64,000 nucleotides of DNA, taken from NCBI GenBank assembly GCA_026182355.1, contig JAPFBL010000370.1, forward strand, positions 186,001-250,000, in the 5' to 3' direction. This DNA is from Hermatobates lingyangjiaoensis (taxonomy: Eukaryota; Arthropoda; Insecta; Hemiptera; Hermatobatidae). Of the stretch, positions 55,542 to 63,845 are shown one piece after another (position 1 is the stretch's first letter; every line of letters begins with the position of its first letter). The notes under the pieces were generated by a model. It was given only the letters and a program-made list of their open reading frames with translations. It did no database searches and had not been told where the DNA came from. The translations under genes and the position numbers were made by a program.

Positions 55542-55562
55542 TAATATTTGAATTATTACTAA

Positions 55563-56174
55563 TCTCTATATATATAAAAATGAATGTATGTCTGTTTGTT
55601 TGTACTCGATAGATTCAAAAACCATGCATCCAATCGCCGTGAAAAATTAGGAAATTATTAGGTATATCCCCGGGAAGGTTTACGTAAAGTTTTTTAAAAA
55701 TCAGACTTGTGGTTGAGGTAATATCCCAAGAATATTATAATAGATAAAGTTTGCTGTATAACCTGTTTGTTTACATTTTGACTTTAATTGGTAATGGCAG
55801 CCGCAGGTAATTAAAACGATTTGTGGGTTTAAAATTTGTGTCATTATATTTAACAGATACGACATATTACATTTAATGAGCTTAGACTTCTTTCAAACTT
55901 TCTTGATATATTGTTCGGCAAAAAATATTCTTTTTATTATTCGTTTAATCTAATCTATGAACCAATTGTATTAGACAATGTCTGATATTTATAATCAGTG
56001 TTAGATTGTATATTTCTTGCGTAATCTATAATTTTAATTCTGTAATAATTTCGTTTATCTCAAAATAAGTTAAGTGTAACGGAACTATAGAAAATTTAAA
56101 TTGTTTTCGTTTCATGTAATTTATTATTAGAGTTGGAATTAAATTGTTTCCCGGGTAACAATTTAATCAGCTAG
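55563..56174 (+). mobile_element. Non-autonomous Helitron
   Basis: It starts TCTCTATATATATAAAAATG after A and ends CAGCTAG before T, with the 3' hairpin TAAATTGTT-TCCCGGGT-AACAATTTA about 5 bases upstream of CTAG. This TC...CTRR structure with an A|T target and no target duplication is diagnostic of Helitrons. No Rep/helicase coding is present in its 612 bases. Confidence 0.85.
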
Positions 56175-56690
56175 TTATTAATAAATCTAATATTATTGAA
56201 TTTATTTTATCTACAGTCATTCAGGAATTTCATTATATGTGGAAAACAAAAATGGTTTGATTGGTTTGACCGCTGGTCTGGATAATTGGTTGAACTGTGC
56301 CCTCGTGCAGTCTGTACTTCTTAAAGGTGGAACGAACACCTAACGCTAATAACTGAGCAAGGCAATATTTAGAACTCACTGTGTAGAAAAAAAAACAGCA
56401 ACAAACAGTAAAAACAATCTAACAGTTAAAGTTATCAAATAAAACTTGACCATTTCTATTAGTTTGTTATTATATTGATAGAAAATGAAGGATTTTTGTG
56501 ATATTCTAACACAAAATTCAAAACGACGATAGTCTGATTATAAAAATAAATCAATCAACTTGGATGTACACTTTGAATACAAATAGTTAATTATTCACAA
56601 TGAAATAGTTTTGAGTTAGAGAAAATTAGGCAAAGCTCCTAATGTAAAATCAACAGGTAATTTTCCCATTACTGAAATAGGTGACTATTT
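56175..56690. other. AT-rich stretch without a recognised feature
   Basis: Nothing supported. Confidence 0.45.
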
Positions 56691-56816
56691 ATTAAATAGG
56701 TCTTCGCCAGAGTCAAAAACACTTCAGTTGGGTTTTTTGACTCTGACGAAGACCGCTTATTACGGTTGAAAGATCTTAGTCTTGTTTTCCCATTTCTTAT
56801 TGTGGTTTGATCATTC

Positions 56817-56855
<39 letters not shown>

Positions 56856-56888
56856 ATGATCAAACCACAATAAGAAATGGGAAAACAA

Positions 56889-56931
56889 GACTAAGATCTT
56901 TCAACCGTAACAAGCGGTCTTCGTCAGAGTC
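56889..56931 (-). ncRNA. Hammerhead candidate, HHR-A
   Basis: Full consensus on the minus strand. Paired with the plus copy 26 bases away. Confidence 0.72.
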
Positions 56932-56956
56932 AAAAAGTTCGTCAGAGTGGGTTTTT

Positions 56957-56999
56957 GACTCTGACGAAGACCGTTTGTTACGGTTGAAAGATCTTAGTC
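56957..56999 (+). ncRNA. Hammerhead candidate, HHR-A
   Basis: Consensus with one change in the stem II loop (GTTTGTTA for GCTTGTTA). Confidence 0.72.
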
Positions 57000-57065
57000 T
57001 TGTTTTCCCATTTCTAATTGTGGTTTGATCAGTGATTGTTATTTCATGTGTTTATGTGAAATCTT

Positions 57066-57106
<41 letters not shown>

Positions 57107-57109
<3 letters not shown>

Positions 57110-57671
57110 CATTAAACACTTTTTGAACCTTTGTTCTAATCTCTTTTCTCTTTTGATGTTTTCCGGGATATGAAATAACAACTGTCCAAATGTTTTGTCT
57201 TGAAAGCTCATTGTTCACAATCTACACTTTTAACAATTCACCAACGTTTCAGTCTCCGTAGACCATCTTCAGGGTATCTTAAAACTTAATTTACTAAGGC
57301 TAGAAATTTAATACTCTATATAATCTAGGATTAAAAACTATATGAAAAACAATAACACAGTCGACATGCATAATGGTTACATAAATAAGGGAGGTTACAA
57401 TAAGGCTATGCTGACTTAATTGAAACAGTTTAAACTAGATATTTGTCCCTAAGGCTAAGCCTAATTTCAATTATCTTCTGCATTCCTGCTCGCTGACTCC
57501 TCTACATGTAGCTTCAAAATTCTCGTAAAACTTGTAAGTTGGCCATTTATTTTAGGTTCCTTTTCTAATATCTGGAGTGCTTCTATTATTTGTATTTGAG
57601 AAAAGAGATTAAGACAAAGGTTCAAAAAGTGTTTAATGAAATATGTTTGAATGAAAATCTGCTCCCTAATT

Positions 57672-57700
<29 letters not shown>
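57107..57700. mobile_element. PLE junction unit with partial inverted copy
   Basis: Minus order from 57600 to 57107: C-terminal tail (IIEALQILEKEPKINGQ, FTRILKLHVEESASRNAEDN, stop at about 57460), about 185 bases of untranslated sequence, an intact HHR at 57241-57274, then an N-terminal start MSFQDKTFGQLLFHIPENIK running into (TA)n at 57107. At 57600 it switches to a plus-strand partial copy ending VFNEICLNENLLPNYT, then (TA)n. Confidence 0.82.
57241..57274 (-). ncRNA. Hammerhead candidate at a PLE 3'-to-5' junction
   Basis: CUGAAGA, stem II GUCU-ACGG-AGAC, GAAA, then ACGUUGG. CUGANGA and GAAA are intact. It separates the stop codon of the upstream coding tail from the ATG of the next copy. 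Confidence 0.72.
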
Positions 57701-57710
<10 letters not shown>

Positions 57711-57839
57711 AAACTAGATTACTGAAATAATAAATGAGCCACAATCGCGTTCCTAGAACAGCACTAAAAGATGAAAACCTTATATGTGTGGGTGTTGGGA
57801 AACAGTAAATAATACTCACGAGCTAAGCAAACAGTTATT

Positions 57840-57960
57840 GTTTGGTATTTACTCATGATAGTGAGGAAATTATTTTACGTCTTCAGCACAAGGAAATTTA
57901 CGACGCGTTTCAAATACTAAGTGTTCATCATCAGGCCTATCTAAATATATAAAAAAGTCA
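57840..57960 (-). repeat. Solo HHR-B-like unit
   Basis: Minus HHR 57901-57935: CUGAUGA, GAACAC-UUAGU-AUUU (stem II weakened), GAAACGCGUCG. Outer block TGGTATTTACTCATGATAGT. Confidence 0.7.
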
Positions 57961-58440
57961 GGGTTAATTCCGTTAGCCATTATACTATCCGTTGTGTAAA
58001 CATACCTGCCCCACTTTTCCTTTCTTAATTGTTCTTGTTTTCAAATAGTGTCTGTTAACTTTTCAAACAGAGAACACCTCTGCTGAGGTATTGTAATTTT
58101 ATGTAAAATTTCAGTTTCTTTTTTATAACTTCAAAACATGTTTATATATTTTGTCTTATATTGTAGGCGTGCCTGATGATGATACTAAGTGGTCAAACCG
58201 AGCTGTACAATAAAGCTCTTCTAGTGAAGAAGTAATATATTTTTTTATTATCAATTAAATAATAATAATAATATATTAAAGTTATAGAATGTTAGTAGCG
58301 TTTTCTTTAATATTAATAAATTGATTGAAGGTTTCTTCGTTATGGTAAGTATATGAATTTTGAATTGAGGCTTATGTTTAAGCAATTGATTGGACGAGTT
58401 TTTAATAAGCATTTTATTTTTTTTATTTTTTGGTTAATTT
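57961..58440. other. AT-rich stretch with one decayed HHR
   Basis: CCTGATGATGATACTAAGTG then GTCAAACCG at 58170-58200 keeps CUGAUGA, but stem II is broken and GAAA reads CAAA. Confidence 0.5.
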
Positions 58441-58450
58441 TTTTTAACAG

Positions 58451-58544
58451 CCTAAAACTAGCTGAGAATAAGGAAGAAAGAATAAAAGACAAAAGAGTAA
58501 AGTGGAGAATGAAAGGGAAGACGAGGAAGAGGCGCCAGTCCTAA
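58451..58544 (+). CDS. Candidate terminal coding exon with a polybasic C-terminus
   Basis: TTAATTTTTTTTAACAG| is a strong acceptor. After 1 base the frame reads LKLAENKEERIKDKRVKWRM then KGKTRKRRQS and a TAA at 58542. GC rises from here through about 58735, as expected for an exon with its 3' untranslated part. The basic tail could bind nucleic acid or extracellular polyanions, or be a nuclear signal. No family recognised. The entry phase does not fit the exit phase of 46995-47084. Confidence 0.45.
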
Positions 58545-58735
58545 CCAGCTAATGGGCACAATTACCTTCCATTTAGATTAACAACGAAAAAACTATGTGC
58601 CACTTAGTGGGGGGGGAGGCTCGAGCCTTGGCCAGTGTGGTCTACTGCTGAAAGCACTGTGTCTGCCTGCCTGTCCCTGCAGCTGTCTTCACTTAGCGGC
58701 CGTGGCTATGGTGCTGTACTAGTTAGTAATCAATT
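58545..58735 (+). other. GC-rich segment after the candidate exon
   Basis: G8 run, GGCTCGAGCCTTGGCCAGTG and CTTAGCGGCCGTGGCTATGG. It may be the 3' untranslated region. No polyadenylation signal was recognised with confidence. Confidence 0.3.
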
Positions 58736-58814
58736 ACAACCGGCAACTCTATAGCTAATAATCAAACGACTAACATAGTCAATGTCTATAACGACATCAA
58801 CGTCCAAACAAAAC

Positions 58815-58829
58815 AAACAAACACACACA

Positions 58830-58893
<64 letters not shown>

Positions 58894-58980
58894 TATATAG
58901 AAAAAGGACGAACACTCACGAATCTCGATAATTTCGGCGTCTTGCCGTCTTCAGGAGAGTAGAAAGAAAGAAAATAAGGG
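58815..58980. repeat. (CA)n-(TA)n tract and solo HHR-E variant
   Basis: The minus HHR-E variant (CTGAAGA, C, GGC..GCC, GAAATTATCGAGA) at 58922-58955 starts just after the (TA)n tract, duplicating the arrangement at 6.8 kb. Confidence 0.78.
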
Positions 58981-58984
58981 TCCC

Positions 58985-59229
58985 TCAACCAGGCGTATTC
59001 CTTTCACTTAACCAAAATATATTGAATTTGTACAACATGTTAATTTAAACAGATACATAAGTATATTTACTTATATTTGTACTTATACTTATACAGATAC
59101 AGAATCTATAACTATATTTTACATCGTCCTGAAGTTAATATAATGTCTTGCGTCTGAACTTAAGTTTTTGCGAAACTTAATAATAGTTGTTATTATTATG
59201 AATAATAATTGTGATACGACACAATGAAC
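58985..59229. other. AT-rich stretch without a recognised feature
   Basis: Nothing supported. Confidence 0.4.
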
Positions 59230-59575
59230 ATCCTACATTAGGAATTATAATTTTTTTTTTACATTAGAAATAGGAGAAACTGTCATACCTTGTAAGATGT
59301 TCTTGGAGTCGTTGGAGCGCTTTCGTACGTTGTCTATCCTCAATCGCAACTAACCTAAGGAGCTGTTATCACAGGGTTTATATATTCCTATTAAAAATGA
59401 CGTAATAATATCAAATAACAATAGCTAGATAGAAGTATATTTGGATATATAAACTCCGGGATAACAGCTTCTTAGTTTGTTGCGATTGAAGATGGACAAC
59501 GTCTGAAAGCGCTCCAACGACTCCAAGACTATCTTTTGAGGTATCACGGTTTCCCCTATTCTAATATAAATCATA
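59230..59575. repeat. HHR-F foldback
   Basis: Arms share GGAGTCGTTGGAGCGCTTTC and AGCTGTTATC-type blocks. Plus: TTGAAGA (C3 to U), GGAC-AAC-GTCT, GAAAGCGCTCC at 59483-59518. Minus: TTGAGGA, a weaker stem II, GAAAGCGC at 59314-59350. GCGC is the palindromic stem III. Stem I could form from GCGAT. The only locus of this family. Confidence 0.7.
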
Positions 59576-59785
59576 CTAACCTCGGTGGTAGTAACAATTT
59601 CCATGTCGTAAATTTTTCCTAACTAATGTGTATTTAGAATAGGAATCATTGAGAAACGAAGTAGTCGGATTTTTCCTCTCCCACTTGAAAAAATCGAGGG
59701 TTAGAGTGGGTATTGAACCCCGGATGTACCAGTCCAGACGCGAGCGCATTGCTATTAGACTATCCTGGGTCCTTCCACCACGCGT
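59576..59785 (-). repeat. Diverged SINE
   Basis: Minus: CCAGGATAGTCTAATAGCAA and GGGGTTCAATACCC. The 71-codon frame through it is an artefact. Confidence 0.8.
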
Positions 59786-59936
59786 CTTCATTTCACTGAT
59801 TTAAACTATTTTGATTCTCTTTAACATATTCATTTGAACGCCTCCACCACTTCGTTATATGGCTCCGAAGTGTAAAAATTATATTTTACAGCATTTCGAT
59901 GTTAATCAAGTCCTTACAAAACTTAATAATTTCTCT

Positions 59937-60400
59937 TTACATAGATCCTAAGATAAAACAATTCCTTTGACTGCAATAGAAAAGAAAACACCAACTACTT
60001 AGCTTAAATGAAACAGATAAATCACTGAGTACAGCACAAAGTGAATATAGTGATAACTCCATAAGTAGGTTCAATAATAGAACCTTAAGATAGTTGGTTA
60101 ATGATTGTTCGTGATAGGTATTTAAATCAAGAGATAATATAGCTGGATTTAGTATGCTTGATGGTGCAATTAAGAAAGAAAATGGTCTTTGCAATTTATT
60201 ACTTCTCAGGCAAATAAATCGATTTAGGTCTTTAAACTGATAGCCAAATAATAGACAAAGAGTTCGTATACTAACAACACCATAAAGAAAGTTTAGCTCC
60301 ATTATTAAATGAATCAAATCATGTATATAGAAGCGACAAAACAGTATTATATTACTAGAAAAGTAAAAGGTTGATATGAAAGCTACTAAACTATTTTTAT
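59937..60400 (-). CDS. Candidate exon encoding a hydrophobic, multi-helix segment
   Basis: The longest clean minus frame after the LINE, about 154 codons from a splice acceptor TGTTTATTGGCAG| at 60401 to a stop at 59937. Hydrophobic spans: NSLVAFISTFYFSSNIILF (about residues 4-22), LIMELNFLYGVVSIRTLCLL (about 34-53), LKVLLLNLLMELSLYSLCAV (about 107-126). LCLLFGYQFKDLNRFI recalls the L-F--LN motif of arthropod gustatory receptors (7tm_7), but the hallmark C-terminal TY-----QF is absent. A second acceptor TTTTCTATTGCAG| lies at 59971. In 70 percent AT DNA such frames can be chance. Confidence 0.35.
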
Positions 60401-60635
60401 CTGCCAATAAACAGCAGGAGACATTATTCTCGAGATGTTAAATTGCATATGCGACGGCGCCTTCCGGTTTGCAAGCAGCAGCTGACAGGTTAGACTATCA
60501 GGCTACTGTCAGTTGCTTCACTTGCCAAGTCTTGCGCTTTCAAAACACTTATAAAACAGCACTTTGATTGAATGCTCATTCATTATTTATTTTTTACATG
60601 TACTTTATTCAATATTTTAGTCTATACCTATATTA

Positions 60636-60964
60636 CTATTTTCTGTTTTTACTGTTTAAACCAATCCCATAGCGGGTGATAACGTCAACCGTTTACCGGC
60701 TTTTTGTTTCATCGCTGATTCTACAGATTCTATGATGCGAGTCCTAAATTTTGCATAACTCAAGTGGATTTCGAGTAGAGATCTTTAACGAATACCTGAC
60801 ATCATACAGGCTAAGGGACCGACGACTTAACACCGTCTCCGAGGGACGACGTTCTCAGATTTATTCACCTCTCGCGTGAATAAATCGAGGGTCAAGTGGG
60901 GATCGAACCCCGGACTACCAGCTCAGAGACAAGTACGTTAACCACTGAGCTAACCTGTTCCATT
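60636..60964 (-). repeat. SINE, subfamily 2, with 11-bp target duplication
   Basis: TACCTATATTA at 60625-60635 and 60965-60975. Minus head GTTAGCTCAGTGGTTAACG and GGTTCGATCC. The 3' region ends in an A-rich tail, like 1-312. Confidence 0.92.
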
Positions 60965-61045
60965 TACCTATATTAACAATAGCTCCATGTTTCTAAAACT
61001 ATGTTAATAATCTATTACTTATTTAACTAAAACAACATTCTAGTT

Positions 61046-62249
61046 CATTGTGTCAAACTCATCTTGTTCTCGGGTCCGGATATACCATAAGCTTAGGTCA
61101 GTAAATAATTGCAAAACTACATAGAACTTTACTATTTTCTATGTATTAGTCACTAATAATTAGTGCAAAGAAGAATAAGTCAATTATAAAAATCTCTATT
61201 AAATTAATTTTACTTTTACTAAATATATTATGAACTATGAAATAACTTTAAATGAGTATATATAATTGTAATAACAATTTTACTCTTATTCATTTAATTG
61301 TGGAATAAAACTGATCAGAGTAATAAAAACATTGTTATATAACATTTAGTTATGGCTTTATGGAACTTAATAACGCTGATTTATCAATATGTGGATAGGA
61401 ATTTGAAGAAATGAATATTAATACGTTCATCCATTGCAACAGAAAATTACTTCACTTTAAATCATTAGTTGTGCAATCCGTAATTGTGTTTATCCATTTT
61501 ACCTCAGAATGACTTCAGTTTTGCATTTCGCTGATATTTCCGAGATCTTGTTTGCGACGGTATTTCTTGTCAAGCTATATGATAACAACATGTTGCTTCT
61601 CGGGCCTTTATCAGGCAGTTTTTGACGAATTTTCCATCACTTTGAATACGGCTTTCATGCTAATGCTAATTGCATTAGCTTAGGTAGCTGGCTTCTCTAC
61701 TCCGGGTGAAAACAGATTGTTGTTTCTTCAGGCACACTATGATTTCATTTCCCTTTTGTTTTCTCAGTTTTCCATGATATCTGTTATATTTCTCACCCTG
61801 CTGAGTTTCATAATGCTGAGTTTCATAAGCTTGCTCAACAGACACACGTGTTTTCCTTTCATATACGTAGATATAAAAGAAGAGGTTTATTTTTTTTTTT
61901 ATTAAAAAAACTCGCGACTCTATGTCCACTTTTCTTTTTTATAACAGAAACATTTCGCTGATCAATGTTGAAGGAAACGTAAAAGTATATAATGCGATAG
62001 TCATTAACAAATGCTAAACAAGCATTGTACTACCACCTCCTTGTGTTAGTTCCACTGCAGTGTTGCTTTCATGTTGTCTACGTACCAAAACACTGCACCC
62101 CTAGCAGGCAATATAAGAACCACATGTTTTGAACAAAATTGGACTAATCTTGTTCATTTTTTACAATAAAACAGATTCATCCCCCCTGACTGTACCAAAC
62201 CCCCGGGTGGGCCGGATCCACCCCGGGGGTGGTATGTTTGATACCCCTG
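61046..62249. mobile_element. hAT-like element with a nested PLE scrap
   Basis: Ends CATTGTGTCAAACTCATC and GTATGTTTGATACCCCTG are imperfect inverted repeats. GGTCCGGATATACC and GGGCCGGATCCACC lie just inside. Flanks ATTCTAGT and ATTCCAGT match at 7 of 8, with one extra base at the left. A scrap of the HHR-B outer arm (AGTTGTGCAATCCGTAATTG) is inserted at 61468-61515. No readable transposase. Confidence 0.75.
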
Positions 62250-62540
62250 ATTCCAGTTCATATATGTCAACATTATATGTCAACATTGAACTATATCAAC
62301 TATATTTCAATGTTTCGGAAACTATATTGATAATCTATTGCTTATTAACTTTAATCCAAGTAAGAGATCTAGAAAGTGTTATATGTATAGTATACTAACA
62401 TATATGTTAGTGTATATGATCTCCTATATAGTTATAGAAAAACCTTCTGGAAAAGAGATAACTGAATTTTTCAAAGGCTTTTAGTTTAGTTGATGTTGTT
62501 ATCTATCGAAATTTATTTATCGAAATTTAAGCCTAAATCA
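62250..62540. other. AT-rich stretch without a recognised feature
   Basis: ATATGTCAACATT occurs twice near 62262-62286. Nothing else supported. Confidence 0.4.
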
Positions 62541-62625
62541 ATAACTTTTCCTTTCAAGTCAACGTTTCGCCCAAATTTGTTGGGCATCATCAAATCATTT
62601 TTTGATGAAACCTCTGCTAGAAATC
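62541..62625 (-). repeat. Solo HHR-C-like terminus, C3 mutated
   Basis: Minus: TTGATGA (C3 to U), GCCCAA-CAAA-TTGGGC, GAAACGTTGAC. Stem II is perfect. Confidence 0.65.
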
Positions 62626-63139
62626 AGAAATTATTTATTTAGGCCTAATCCTTAGAAAAGTAAATTAGTATTTTGAATAATCAGTAGTTCAAAATAACTT
62701 ATACATATATAACATATAGAAAAAATATCAATAATAAATGTTATGTTTTGCTTAAATCGATAAACAGAGCCTCAAATCAAAGATTTCATTTATAATAAAT
62801 AATAAGCTGGCCAAGTAACGCATCATTATTCTACTAAAGCTAGTGGTAAGAATATGTTTTTTAAATTTTAAAAAAAGTTATGAATACCTATTTTACTAAT
62901 TTAATAACTATTAATGTTTAAAGAGATGTTTAAAAATAAAGTACTCAAGATTTTAAGCAAAAATTTGCTGATTGTTTCAAATAATTTAATTTATTATCTA
63001 TAGAAGTACATATTTTTAATGAGGTAAATATGTCGTGTGGTGTATTACACATTAGCTTTTAACTTCTTTTAAATACTAAAACGTGATTTTAATGTTTTCT
63101 ATTGTTTTTTTTTTGCTAGTATGGTTGATTACTCATAAT
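62626..63139. other. AT-rich stretch without a recognised feature
   Basis: Nothing supported. Confidence 0.4.
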
Positions 63140-63425
63140 TCTAATGTAGTGCAATCTGTTATTATGTGGTATCTACTCATTGTAGGGTAAAAATCTAATG
63201 AAATGGTCTCCACATATAAAACTTTTAATAATATAAACAACGCGTTTCGAACACATAGTGTTCTTCTTCAGGCATTAACTAAGGGTGAGTGCCTCTGAAT
63301 AAGACTGTAACTCTTACTGATAATTAGAAAGAGAGAGAAACACTAAGTATCCACACAAATGATTTCATCAAATGTCAACGTGTTTTAAACACTTAGTGTT
63401 CATCATCCACTTACGTCTATAATAT
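63140..63425 (-). repeat. Two HHR-B half units in a row
   Basis: The first has an intact minus HHR at 63238-63272 (CUGAAGA, GAACAC-UAU-GUGUUC, GAAACGCGUUG) behind GTGGTATCTACTCATTGTAG. The second (63320-63425) has GTGTTTTAAACACTTAGTGT with GAAA lost. Confidence 0.8.
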
Positions 63426-63479
63426 AAATTATCAAAATTTGAAATTAAATACAGAAATAAACAAAATAAAAACAAACGT

Positions 63480-63845
63480 ATAAACTAAAAGAGTTAAATA
63501 CCTGCCTTTTAAATTTATATTTGGTTATTTTTCTGTATTTAATTTCAAATTTGTATATATATTTTATATTAGAATACGTTGGCAGCAGGTCTTCTCTTAA
63601 ACATTTGTGGTTAAAATTTGCAGCAGCTTCTGCACTCACTAGCTTTTCACTGGTGGCCTCGATCCTTCGGGTTATGGCAACTACAGCCAGAGGAAAGAAG
63701 AATCGCCCGAAGGATCGAGGCCACCAGCGAAAAGCTAGTGAGTGCAGAAGCTGCTGCAAATTTCAACCACATATTTTATATTGTAGATATAACTTGACTG
63801 TGAATACTTAAGTGTTGGAAACACGTCGAAGTTTGATATAAACTG
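63480..63845. mobile_element. PLE N-terminal stub as an inverted dimer
   Basis: Minus frame 63445-63759 ends ITRRIEATSEKLVSAEAAAN, FNHKCLREDLLPTYSN and then Tyr-Ile-rich sequence. The inner arms 63596-63668 and 63698-63765 are complements around GGGTTATGGCAACTACAGCC. The AEAA-FN-KCL-EDLLP-YSN motif matches the 18.4 kb stub. AAGTGTTGGAAACACGTCG at 63811 is the decayed terminal HHR. Confidence 0.75.

Larger units (their letters stand above)
56690..57070. repeat. Two HHR-A foldbacks in tandem around (TA)n
   Basis: The first has a truncated left arm and plus HHR 56739-56781. A (TA)n tract at 56819-56853 separates it from a second with minus HHR 56889-56931 and plus HHR 56957-56999. The TTTCATGTG hairpin flank and a second (TA)n tract end the block. 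Copies are almost identical, so amplification is recent. Confidence 0.9.

Noticed and set aside
59576..59791. 71-codon minus frame
   Set aside because: It is the SINE head and body in translation.
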